Source: Trichobilharzia szidati (taxonomy: Eukaryota > Platyhelminthes > Trematoda > Strigeidida > Schistosomatidae). Taken from it: DNA of 64,000 nucleotides. The position numbers were made by a program, and so were the translations under genes. Positions 23,829-34,381 of this stretch are shown piece after piece (the stretch's first letter is position 1; the number at the start of each line of letters is the position of its first letter). The notes under the pieces were generated by a model, which had not been told where the DNA came from, made no database searches, and saw only the letters and a program-made list of their open reading frames with translations. Where the stretch lies: the NCBI GenBank assembly GCA_944472155.2, contig OX235273.1:80470793-80534792 (forward strand), given 5' to 3'.

Positions 23829-24930
23829 ACGTATCACTAGTTCTCTTTCAGGTACCTCAAGTGAGTCAGTCAGTCAATATTCATGTTGAACTACTATGTA
23901 GGATTGTACATTTATTTACATGATACATGCATTTAATATCCTGTAAATCTAACTAAAGCAACCAACTGATCTGTAGAACAATTTATTTTTGTTATTCTTC
24001 AAAAAATGATTTGTTTGTCATGCTTTTGCGCTCACCTTCATTAAATTAAATTAAATTACCAATCCAGCAGATACAAATTAGCCTTAGAAATTTATTAGTT
24101 TCTTCAGATATATGTTCTGATTGGATAAACTTACTTTCATCATCATTTTAGATAAATAATTTTTGAAAAAAAAAATAGTATCATCTTCTCTTTGTATGCA
24201 ACACGTTGGCAGTCAGCTGTTTATATCATTCTGTGTTGCAGCAAAATTGATTAATATTATTAGCCTACTGAGTTGATTTTTCTTTTAAAAATTCTCTATC
24301 ATATATTTTGTCATGACTGTATCTTTTCAATAACCAACTTGATTGTTATACAACAGATTTTATTTCTTTACTTAGTTTAATCCAGATTGTGTTACTTCAA
24401 GAGATAATCTTCTTAGGACAAAATAAATAATTTTTCACTGTATTATCTACTTTTTAACAAAATACATTTGTTGTGTTGCATTATACTACTTTGCTACATG
24501 CATCATCAATAAGCTGGTAAAAACAAACAAGAATGTTGACTTAATAATATAAATTAACAATGCAGGGAATAAGAGAAGACCAGATGCTGTAATACACTAG
24601 GCTGTAATAACGTTAGCATTTGATGTTAAGCGATTAACGGTTATCTGTAGACAGCCGTAGACGTAAGTTGCTTGCGTGTTGGCACCCGTCAACAAGGCAA
24701 CCTCCTAGGAGGTTCTAACGCCCCTGTCTCCAAGTGCTGCAGTCAAAGATGGTCTTACGACTAATCTCCCATCGGATTGGTCTCTACAGTGTAACCGATG
24801 TAATCTGTCTAGTTTTCGGCATTGGTTCTCATTGAATTCTGTTTTAATCAGGTTGTGAATGCGGTGCTCTTGGTACCAGCATTTGTGTGTCGGTTAGTTA
24901 GCTTTAAAATTTGGGTATCATGGGCTCTGT
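23829..24930. other. No assignable feature
   Basis: After a few bases of RTE-1 5' UTR, AT-rich sequence without a recognised repeat or gene. Confidence 0.4.
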
Positions 24931-25115
24931 GCGTCGGTGGCACAGCTGTTAGGACGCTCGCCGACCATGCAAATGGTCCGACGTTCGATCCGCTGCCGAA
25001 GCACACTCGATATCTAGGGTCGGCCTGCAAAATTTGGGTTACCGATATCACATGCTGAAAATTCCATACTTGTACCAAAAATACTGTGTGGTTTCAAGCT
25101 ATAACCAAAAAAATA
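24931..25115 (+). mobile_element. SINE-C, second copy
   Basis: Same layout as 14,600-14,785: GCGTCGGTGGCACAG head, B box GACGTTCGATCC (one change), TGCTGAAAATTCC body, and an A run at 25,107-25,113. Confidence 0.8.
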
Positions 25116-25534
25116 ATACTGTGAAGTCTCATGAAGCAGATTGAAATTATACTTTATTATGACATAAATATTTTTGATTATAAATAATTTCGTGGAAATT
25201 TCAAGCGTTTTTGGTGGATTTTGTATGAGTAAGCAACTATTCTCAAGTTCGTCGGGGTGCTGTTTGTGTAGTCCGACTACCCACTTCATGCTCTGTTGAT
25301 CAGCGTTCAAATCTTTTGAAAGTCAACTGCTAAATCTATTAAGCAGATTAAAAAAGTGAGATAATTACAGAATTCGGGAATTGGGTCAAGTTTTGTTTCT
25401 ATAAGATAAACGCAATCCACAGAAGTGAAAGCTTGTCACCTGGCACTAAGCCCTGTTGGAGCATTTAGGGAAATAGTCAACTTATGGGAACCATGTTGTA
25501 GTCTTTAGTTTCCTCTCGTTGACGCACACAGGAT

Positions 25535-26803
25535 CCTGGGTTTAGAGTTGGTTGCATTCTTATTTTTCTGATAGAATGCAGTATACTGCATATAATGGCA
25601 AATCTTCTTCTGCTTTGCTTACAAAAGCCGGTGTTCTTCAAGGTGCCGTCCTCTCTCTTCTTCTTTTTTCTTTCTTTCTACACGACCTGCCTCATTTAAA
25701 CGAAACTAATTTTGTCAAATATGCTGACGATCTGACTGTATCACTGCCTGTCACTTCCGCGTTTGACTGCTCCAAACTTAATAGCTTTCTGTTGGACATC
25801 AGTAAGTGGTCTAAGTCAAATGGTCTTATGTTAAATCCTTCCAAATGTCAGGCAGTTAACTTTACTTTCAAGCATCGACGTGACATACATGAACTAGATA
25901 GTTCCCATGATGCCTGTAGCATAGATGGCACTGAAATTGAAACCAAGTCAAGCATTAAATACCTTGGATTAGTTCTTTCCTCTGACCTTTCATGGTCATC
26001 CCACATCTTATTAATCTCCAAGAAATTGTTTCGTCTTACCTTGTACATTAAAAAGTTAAGACAATCAGGTATCAACCAACCTTTACTTCTGCAGTTTGTA
26101 AACTCCTGTATTTTACCTATTGTACTCTATTACTCTCCATTAATCTTTCCTGGGCTTCTCAAGAAGGACCATATCATATTACGAAGGGTATTAAATGCTG
26201 TGAGTAGGGCTTGTGGTATACCACTGCGTGAGCTTCCCAATACTATAGTTGGGAGACACATACATTCCTGTACAAAGTGGGCAAAGGCCGTACTGTCAGA
26301 CCCTCTGCACCCCCTTTATTCGCAACTATCCCCTTGTATCTCATCAGGTAGGACGAGAAGTCAATATAAAAAGTTATATGCTCGAACCACTAAGTACAAA
26401 AATTCTACAATACCTTATTTAGCCCGTATTTTATGTGATGAAGACTCTGTTAGACGTGAAACATATAAGTTACTATGTAATTAGCAAAGTGAATCGACCC
26501 TTTCATTGTTCATCTTTCTGTAATTTTATGGTGTCACCCTTCCTATCGTTTAATTATAACTTTGCTATTTTTATTTTAGTTGTTATTACTATTATTACTA
26601 TAATTTCATACTTTATGCATATTTTTTCTCCGTATTGCATACAGTAATTTACTAAATAGCTGCTATAACAACGTTTTGTTATCATTATTATGTAATGCTT
26701 TTTTTTTGTTTTTTTGTCGTTTTTGAGTAAATTAGAGGCAATATTGTACTGAATGCTGAAAATTCCTTGCTGTATCATTAGTACTGTTTTTGGAGTAAAG
26801 CAA

Positions 26804-26832
<29 letters not shown>
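25535..26832 (+). mobile_element. CR1/Jockey-type LINE, 5'-truncated
   Basis: A 310-codon frame (25,552-26,484) is the C-terminal two thirds of a non-LTR reverse transcriptase: AGVLQGAVLSLLLFSFF (usually VPQGSVLGPLLF), then NFVKYADDLTVS with catalytic YADD, KWSKSNGLMLNPSKC, and IKYLGLVLSSDLSW. Changes in the GS-LGP motif suggest an inactive copy. A 320-bp 3' UTR ends in (TTA)n at 26,806-26,832, the simple-repeat tail common in this group. The 3' end resembles the SINE-C body. Confidence 0.88.
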
Positions 26833-26835
<3 letters not shown>

Positions 26836-26948
26836 ATCTTACAAGAGGATTGATTACTTGACTAAACGAACAGCTAACAAATCTGACAGATGTAATTCCT
26901 AATTTGTACCAATAGTAGTATTCTTACTTTCTTCAGACTAATTTATAA

Positions 26949-28460
26949 TTTTCAAAAGAATGGATACTGAACAAAGAGTACTCTTTTCGATAACCCTTTC
27001 ATCATCAGGCTCTACAACTATATATACACATGATAGTGAATGAATGAATTAGTGTTATGAACAACATTAATGTTGTTTAAATAACATCGAATCAATAATA
27101 TTAATAGATTACAGTTCAATAGCATCAACATAACAATAAACTGAATGTCGGAAAAATTAGGAAAGATAATATTACAAATTCATGAATTTATAATCTCTAC
27201 TGAAGGCCAGAACAGTAGTAGGGGCTGGACTTGCTTCTTTTGAACACAAAGCACTGGTTGTTTGAGGCGAATTGCAATAGCCTCTGCTGTTTGGAGCATG
27301 CGGTGCTTCGATGTTTTTGGCAATTTATTTGGCACCCGGTAGATAATAGAGAAGGATTCTTCCACGCTAGCTTTGTGGCCGGTTTACACCAGATGATCCA
27401 ATATCGAACTGTTAACGGTTTTCACTATACTTTTACTTAGCCATAGTGGGAGATGTTCTCGAGCGAGCACGAAAAATCAAGTTCGTAGAGCAACGGCTGG
27501 TATAACTCGCTCCACAAACGCAGTTGAATTGATAGATACAATTTGAAGTGGCTAGTCTAGGTACTTCATCTTTCAGTCGAGGTAGCACAATCGGTCGTGT
27601 AGAGAATAAGACGTGAATTTCGCCAGCATTAAAAGTTCTTTGAACTGATTTTCTTCATTTCTTCGTAATTATCTCCCTTGGTATATAGCCCATGTATTGT
27701 AGTCGTATATAAAATGGCTTCTTGTTTACAGACAGTGAGTAGTCCTTTTCCGCTTTCTTTGTCATGTATTCCTTGATAAATTTGTTGGGATAGCTATTTC
27801 CAACCAAAGTATCACATACAATGCTTAATTCATCTTCAATTACTTCTTCTGAGCATATAACTCTAACTCTGTGGTTGAGGGTCTTTTCTAAATTTCTCTT
27901 GTACTGGAGAGGAACGAAGCTGTGAAAATGTGTATATTGTCATTTCTATGTACTTTTTCTATGCAAATTTCTTTTTATACTATCATCTGGTTTTCTTGTA
28001 AGTAGGACATCCAGGAAGGCAATTCTGTTTTGGGATTCCTCTTCGCATGTGAATTTCATAGCCGGATGTACTTCATTGAATTTAATAATTATTGTACTCC
28101 TATCCGAATCATTATCACAAAGAATGAAGTTGTCATCCATACACCAGCAATAAAATGAGAAATTTCTGATAAGCTTGTTCAAAGGTCCATTTTCTAGCCT
28201 ATTTAGAAAGAAATCAGCCAAAATGGGACCCAATGGGTAGCCCATTGCTACCCCGTCCAGTTGTCTGTAGAGTGTGCCGTCAAATTTGAAATTTATTTTC
28301 ATGGTACACCTTAATAACAATTCTCTTAGGATTTCAGTACGGATGCCAATGTTTATCGACTGGTTATCCACTTGTTCACATGTGTAATTAACTGTGCAAT
28401 TTTTTTTCAAACATTTGTGAACAATGTATTTTATTTCTGTCATGTTGCTTTATCCAAGAC
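26949..28460 (-). mobile_element. Penelope-like element PLE-2
   Basis: Minus strand. 27,946-28,443 encodes RT with DGVAMGYPLGPILADFFLN and the catalytic region YCWCMDDNF (C-M-D-D in place of YVDD). Frames break after 27,945; GIY-YIG-related sequence and the end EAIAIRLKQPVLCVQKKQVQPL follow at 27,180-27,440. The 3' UTR has the 18-bp palindrome AACAACATTAATGTTGTT near 27,065 and a hammerhead-like fold at its end. Related copies lie at 43.3 and 56.2 kb. Confidence 0.85.
26969..27012 (-). ncRNA. Hammerhead-like motif in PLE-2 terminal repeat
   Basis: On the minus strand: GAGC, CTGATGA, a 13-nt stem-loop, GAAA, a self-complementary helix III (AGAGTACTCT), then GTTC, which pairs with GAGC. This is the hammerhead order (helix I, CUGANGA, helix II, GAAA, helix III, helix I). 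Helix II is imperfect, so activity is uncertain. Hammerheads are known from Penelope-like elements of other animals. Confidence 0.5.
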
Positions 28461-28597
28461 AAATCGTTAGAAGAAATTAGTCATCTACAGTGGGTTTGTC
28501 TCCGTACACACACACATACACTCCTGACGCAGTAGTTCCTGAACAATCGACATGTAGTTCAGTTTTATTTGGAAGTCTTCCAATTAATATGGATTCT

Positions 28598-29109
28598 GGA
28601 TTTCATCATGAGCTAACATTAGTTAGAGAACCATTGGAAAACCGGCAAGGAGTACTGGACAGCTGTTTCGTCCTAGTTTGGGACTCTTCAGCAGTACGCA
28701 CCCACCGGGGTTCGAATCCAGGATCTTCTGGTTACAAGGCGAGCTCGTAAACCATTAAGCCACTGGGACCCGATCCAATAGCCCATGAATTCCAACTTCT
28801 GCCAATTCACGATATAGTGCAACCGCTAGCCAATGTCTTGGGCGATTATTTGTCCTCACACCCGACCTTCTCACCAGAACCCCAGGTAACTACCTACCTG
28901 AATAGGGCCAAGTCGTCAGTAAGCATCTCATTGATATTCAAGTATTGGTTTGTAGGGATTTGGTTGATTGGTTACAGGATTTCATCATCAGCTGACATCA
29001 GTTAGAGAACCATTGGAAAACCTGGGAGTACTGGACAGCTGTTTCGTCCTAATGTCAGCTTATGATGAAATCCTGAAACCAATCAAATCCCTACAAACCA
29101 ACACTCGAA
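28598..29109. mobile_element. SINE-A concatemer in one 13-bp target duplication
   Basis: TAATATGGATTCT occurs at 28,585-28,597 and 29,110-29,122. Between them are a full minus-strand SINE-A unit (28,598 to about 28,920), a minus-strand 3' half (about 28,939-29,049) directly upstream of it in the same orientation, and an inverted tail piece (29,050-29,109). So one insertion carries a head-to-tail partial dimer plus an inversion. The full unit has tRNA-like boxes near 28,700-28,780 and an intact hammerhead core. Confidence 0.85.
28652..28697 (-). ncRNA. Hammerhead ribozyme, apparently intact
   Basis: Minus strand: helix I GTACTG pairs with CAGTAC (28,652-28,657); core CTGAAGA at 28,685-28,691; helix II GTCCC with GGAC around a short loop; GAAA at 28,666-28,669; short helix III CAGCTG; cleavage triplet GTC just before CAGTAC. 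All conserved core positions are present, unlike most copies in the window. The very short self-complementary helix III suggests cleavage as dimers. Known schistosome SM-alpha RNAs carry such ribozymes. Confidence 0.85.
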
Positions 29110-29399
29110 TAATATGGATTCTATTTGACTGTTCATAATAATTAAATAATGAAAAGGCTTACAAAAGCATTACGATATCATCGAGATGATTTTCAAATTA
29201 TGTCCAGTATACGCATGCTATTTTGCAGAAAATTAAAGACAAAATTTATTTTCCACATAACTGTATTCAAGCTGCAGTTCTTTTTAAAGTTTTAATTGAT
29301 TTTAAATGCACTTGATTACTTGAGTACATTCATGATATCGAAACTTACTAGCAACATTGATTAACTAATTAGTTAGAATTCAATCACCCAAAACTTTTT

Positions 29400-29628
29400 A
29401 TTTCCTTCACGTTCCCCAGTGGGACATAGGGCCTCAAGCTAGTGGCTTGAAGTTTCTGTAGCAGTGTTTATTTTACAGGATGAGGTTGCTAGCCTCATGC
29501 CCAACCTTTCCTCTTCACCAGCATTATTTTTGGCTTAACGAGGTAAAGGAGTTCGTCGGCCGGGGATCGAACCCCGGACCGTGTGCATGGTCGGCGAGCG
29601 TCCAAATCACTATACCACCGACGCACAC
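29400..29628 (-). mobile_element. SINE-B, well kept
   Basis: Minus copy. The tail side starts CCTTCACGTTCCCC-AGTGGGACATAGGG, the body has GCTAGCCTCATGCCCAACC, and the head (29,555-29,625) has B box complement GGATCGAACCCC and ends ACCGACGC. Confidence 0.85.
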
Positions 29629-30018
29629 ACTTAATTACTACAAATCAGGCTGAACCACATTTACTGTATGTGAAGGATAATGATGCTGCCTATTCACTCT
29701 CAGGCTGAATGGGATGAATCCGGGATCTGGTGGCTGAAAGTCGAATGTTGTGAAGATTAATGGTCTACATCTCCACATACTGAATGACTGATGATGAAGA
29801 TAAAGGTTTGTATTTGTTTGTCGCTAAGCTAATATTCTCATACTGAGAAGACACTGAAGGTTGACTGGGGGAGGGGCGCAGGTTTATTTAACGAGGCAAA
29901 AGACAATATCACTAGGAATTACAACTATTTATATAGTTGTTTAACAAAAATCAATAAATTACTAGTTCACGATATAAAACTATTTTTCGATTTCTTAGAA
30001 CTTACCAATAAAATCCTC

Positions 30019-30549
30019 TGTTAGAGAATCACTGGGAAACCTAGGAGTACTGGGCAGCTGTTTCGTCAGTCTAGTTTGGGACTCTTCAGCAGTAAGCACC
30101 CACCACAGGAGGTTCTAACCCAGGATCTTCTGGTTACAAAGTGAGCTCGTAAACCATTAAGCCACTGGGAGCTGATCCAACGGCCAGTCCATGAATTCCA
30201 ACGCCTGCTAGTAGAGTACAGCAGGTTGGGCGTGAGGACAAATACTCACCGAAGACATTGGCTAGTGGTCGCGCTATGTCGTGAACTGGCAGAAGTTGGA
30301 ATTCATGGACTGGCCACTGGATCGGGTTCGAGTGGCTTAACAGGTTTACGAGCTCGCCTTGTAATCAGAAGGTCCTGGTTTCGAGCCCCCATGGTGGGTG
30401 AGTACTGACGAAGAGTCCCAAACTAGGTTGACGAAACAGCTGTCCAGTACTCCCTGCAGGTTTTTCCAATGGTTCTCTAGTCAGTATCGGCTCATGATGA
30501 AATCCTTTGATCAACCAATCAATCAAATCCCTACAAAGCAATGCTTGAC
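30019..30549. mobile_element. SINE-A foldback insertion, 7-bp target duplication
   Basis: AATCCTC occurs at 30,012-30,018 and 30,550-30,556. A minus copy (30,019 to about 30,205) meets a plus copy (to 30,549) head to head. The plus copy keeps the tail (CAAATCCCTACAAAGCAATG). The left hammerhead has CTGAAGA and GAAA but CC for TC at the cleavage site; the right has ACGAAGA, so its core is broken. Confidence 0.8.
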
Positions 30550-30556
30550 AATCCTC

Positions 30557-31530
30557 GGTCTTGACCTACAATCTACTTTAAAGTCGGATGTCTGATTTAC
30601 AAGTCACATGAGAAAAATGACCCATATTTTGTCATCTCTTAGTAATTTGAACTGCTACAATCGAAACGCTAGAAGACGAAGGACTTTGTAAAAGAATATT
30701 TATTTGCATTTAGGTATCTCTGTATAGCCAAATTATGTACACATTATCTTCAACTCACCATTTTCACAGATCTTTCGTGATGTCCTACTTTTGGCCTTCA
30801 TATAGTGTTTCTTTGTGTTCTTTTCACGTTTCCCGTGTTTCTCCGCAACGCTGTATCATTTGCTTTCGCTGACATCAAATCTATCTCCGTGCTATTCGAT
30901 GTTTTTATGCCGATGGACGTCTCTTTATATATACTACTGATAAATCGTATCAGTAGCACACACTACAAAATAACTTTATTTGGTATTCAGGACACATTAT
31001 GTGGAGGTATATTTCATTGTGTAAGCTTACATTCGGCATTTTATTCAACTAAGTGAAATTTTTTAAAAATATCTTAGCGGTTTTTATTTTTTTATTTTTT
31101 ACTGTATTATTAGAAATTTTATTAGAGCTACCCGCTCACTTTGCTAAATTCTCGGTAAACAGAATACCAATTGAATATGTAACACAGTTGGGTGGCAGCT
31201 GAGCGTAAACAACTCAGAGATATGCTTCTATCCTTGCTAGTAACTGATCAATGAGGAACAATTTTATTACATTTCAATAATTAAAGATATTAATAAACAA
31301 TAACAATTCGACTTTATGTAGCCTATAATTTAAGGAGAGGAAATAGTGTAAGTGGATTAGTTATCGCAAAACAAACTTGCTGCGCTTTCTTTAAACCGCC
31401 TACTTGAACAGGTAGTAGGGAGGCAGTCAATTAATGGTTAGGATTCCTTCAAATAGTTGTTCTTACATTTTGAATCACGTGCTTAGAGGAATGTTGTGAT
31501 CATATCCGATGTAACGTTTGGCTGTTTCAA
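30557..31530. other. No assignable feature
   Basis: AT-rich; an 83-codon plus frame at 30,805-31,056 has no recognisable motif. Confidence 0.4.
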
Positions 31531-32660
31531 GGGTAAGAACAACAGTTTTTGAAGAATAAAATGGTACCATTATTTATTTCGTTGGCTTCTCATCAGCTGA
31601 TTACAGGCCGAAGTCATTATTAAGTATGTCTACAGAAACAATTTTAACATAATTGCACAGAGTTCACTTTTAAACAAAAATCAATCAATCAATATATGCA
31701 TACACTAGTATATATAATATTAAACACTATTCCGAACAATAATGATCATACACAATGGAAACATTCGACATTACGTAATCAAATGAAAGAGGGGATGAAA
31801 ATATCCAGTTACTAGGGCGAGGGAAGACTAATTAACGCTTCTTTATGAACTCATAAATCAGGTTTCAGGCGCTTGATGGAGATCGCTTCAGCAAACTTGA
31901 GGAGAATTGAACTCTTTTGCCTATTGGTAATTTTGAACGATCTTGTGACGTCCATCTCATGACCCGTGTCAAGGAGATACCTGGCGATGGCACTTTTTAA
32001 ACCATTTGTTCCCTTTAGACATAGGCTTTTTGGTAGATGTTCAGAAAATCGGAGGTATGCCCTTCTCTGTATTCTTTCAATGTAACTGCTCCCGCAGATA
32101 CATGTAAATTTGTTGAAGCGTGCAATCGACGAAACACCTTATTTGCGATATGTCGATGACATATTTTTAGTATGCAAAAATGAAAGTCATGCTTCCTACC
32201 TACTCAGACTATTCAACGACGTACATACCAATATTGAACCTACTAGGGAACATGAAAATGATGGAAAGTTCCATTTCCTCAACATTGCCATACAACGCCT
32301 AGAAGATGGTAGTCTCCAGAGGTTGATTTACCGAAAGCCTACATGGAAAGGACAGTACCTACATTTTTATAGTTTTTGTCCGAATAGCTGTAAAGGGCAC
32401 TAGTCAAGTGCCGAAAGTTTCCATTGTGTATGATCATTATTTTTTGGGATAGTGTTTATTATTATACATATTATTATTGTATACATATATTGATTGATTG
32501 ATTTTCGTTTAAAAATGAACTCTATGAGAGTATGTTAAAATTGTTTCTGTGGTCATTCTTAATGATGACTTTGGCGTGTAAGCAGCTGATGAGAAGCCAA
32601 TGAAATAAATGATGGTACCGTTTTATTCTGCAAAAACTGTTGTTCTTGCTTTATTTCATT
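31530..32660. mobile_element. Penelope-like element PLE-1 with inverted terminal repeats
   Basis: Outer arms 31,530-31,765 and 32,408-32,660 are inverted copies of one terminal repeat (blocks GGTACCATT, CATCAGCTGATTACAGGCC and complements). Inside, 31,800-32,108 on the minus strand encodes the GIY-YIG end (CICGSSYIERIQRRAYLRFSEHLP). Next to it 32,110-32,403 on the plus strand encodes RT with LRYVDDIFLVCKNES. The two halves of one element thus face opposite ways. Inverted terminal repeats are known for PLEs. Confidence 0.8.
32582..32631 (+). ncRNA. Hammerhead-like motif in PLE-1 terminal repeat
   Basis: GCAG, CTGATGA, nine nt (GAAGCCAAT), GAAA, a long near-self-complementary helix III around GGTACC, then CTGC pairing with GCAG. 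Helix II is almost absent. The opposite arm (31,555-31,610, minus) keeps CTGATGA, GAAA and the palindrome but not helix I. Confidence 0.45.
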
Positions 32661-33080
32661 TCATTAAGGGGAATAAATGTATGATGTTTTAAAGGTGTTT
32701 CATCGGTTTTTTCTATGTAGCTGAAATATCTTTTGTGACGTTCGCTACACCATGCACGAAAACAACTGACATTAGCTTTTTATCCCCATCCGATGAAATA
32801 ATCATTAAGGAACAGCTAGAAACATGTCGGACAATTATCTCTACTACTCAGTAGGCTATGACATACTTTTCCGTACTATTTTCTATATTGTATATTCACG
32901 TGAAATTGCATCCTAAAATACTTATTATGGCTCGATTACCTTTGTTTGATTATTCATTTCACGTTGAATTATTATTATAATATGACTTTTCAAAGGTCCT
33001 CATTAGTTTCCTCTTGAGTTCATCTATTGCTTCAGTTATTATCTCTGATTTTCAAGTGATGATTCTCAGTTATTTGATCG

Positions 33081-33086
<6 letters not shown>

Positions 33087-33120
<34 letters not shown>
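33087..33120. repeat. (TA)n microsatellite
   Basis: About 17 TA units next to the RTE-1 fragment. Confidence 0.85.
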
Positions 33121-33123
<3 letters not shown>

Positions 33124-33129
33124 TGACTG

Positions 33130-33545
33130 GTTGACTAATTGGTTTCAGCGTACAACTTCGCCCAGATGTGCAGCAGTTCAAGTTGTCACACTCCCTTCAT
33201 GTAGCACACAAAGCAAGACAAGGGAGTAGAACGGAGGTTCAAAAGACAAATAGTAGATAGAATTGTGAGGGAAAAAGAATAGTAATATGAAAGAACAGTA
33301 GATTTTTGTTGGATATTACAAATCGCAAAGGGTGAATGCATCTACACCAGCCATTGACAACAATTTTGAGCCATATCACCATTTATCTCTAGCCTTCATT
33401 GAGTTTTACTATCCCGAGGACCCCGACCAAGAAAGCCAGTCTACACTTCCCTACGTAGCTTAAACTAACTGTTATGGATTTCATTGACTGATGAAGACAT
33501 GTTTTTGGTTTGACCACCACTGGCTCTTTTCCAACCGACCAGCCC
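33130..33545 (-). mobile_element. RTE-1 3' end fragment
   Basis: It matches other RTE-1 3' ends: GATGTGCAGCAGTTCAAG, GAATGCATCTACACCAGCC, GAGCCATATCACC, then the C-terminal coding region, stopping near GCTCTTTTCCAACC. Confidence 0.75.
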
Positions 33546-33759
33546 TAACCCTAACCGTAATGTAATCTCTAATGTCATTTTGTTAATAGGAATGAGGATT
33601 TTCTTGCAGTATGCTTTAAAATGCATATTTCATCAGCTGAGTTGACATTAAACCTCATTAAGTGTTGTTATTGTCATCATCGGGAATAAAATGCGATCAC
33701 CATTTGTTCACAAACGTCCCATTAGAAAACGACAGCACTTTTTGAATGGTAAGGGTATT

Positions 33760-33996
33760 GGACGGTTGGAGGCAATCGGCAGGAAGTCTTCTACCTAGGT
33801 TTCATGCTAGTTGGCACTACTCACCAGTGAGCTAGGCGTATCTGCAACCTTGAAGGAACTCATGTCCCTTCTGAGATTCGAACCCGCGTCACCCAGTGAG
33901 TTCTGCAGTCAGAGACGTTACACCACTGACTGATAGAATTCAGTCTGCACCAAAAATAGGACTAGATACGTCGCACTAGTTACTAGTGTCCAGTCA
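33760..33996 (-). mobile_element. SINE-D: tRNA-derived insertion, perfect 16-bp target duplication
   Basis: GAATGGTAAGGGTATT flanks it at 33,744-33,759 and 33,997-34,012. On the minus strand a tRNA-like unit has A box AGTGGTGTAACG and B box GGGTTCGAATCTC near 33,880-33,935. A 237-bp insert with no ORF. It is not close to SINE-A, -B or -C, and is probably young given its perfect duplication. I saw no other copy in the window. Confidence 0.85.
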
Positions 33997-34381
33997 GAAT
34001 GGTAAGGGTATTTCATTCAGTTAACGAGGCTGAAATGAGACTAAACATGTGTCTAGAATCTTACTATTACTTGTTATATATATGTATCACCAGTCGTTTT
34101 TAAGAATGCTTAAGAACTTTACAAAAAGGGTTTAGCTAACGTACAACATAATCTATTCTTACAACTTTTTGACTTAGATAAACAAACCTCAGTCAGTTTC
34201 TACTGATACAACATTCTACTATACAGCAAGCATATCATCTTACCATTTTCAAAGTTCAAAATATCATATGAACATCAAAAAATTTAGCAAAAAACACTTC
34301 AAATATAATTCATGCATCATTATACTTTGACCAAGAGCAAGAGCTTTAATGTTTGTTACAGCATTATTAAATACACTTGAT

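Noticed and set aside
33541..33562. CCCTAACCCTAACC, telomere-like
   Set aside because: Only two units at an RTE-1 truncation point; too short for an interstitial telomere repeat.
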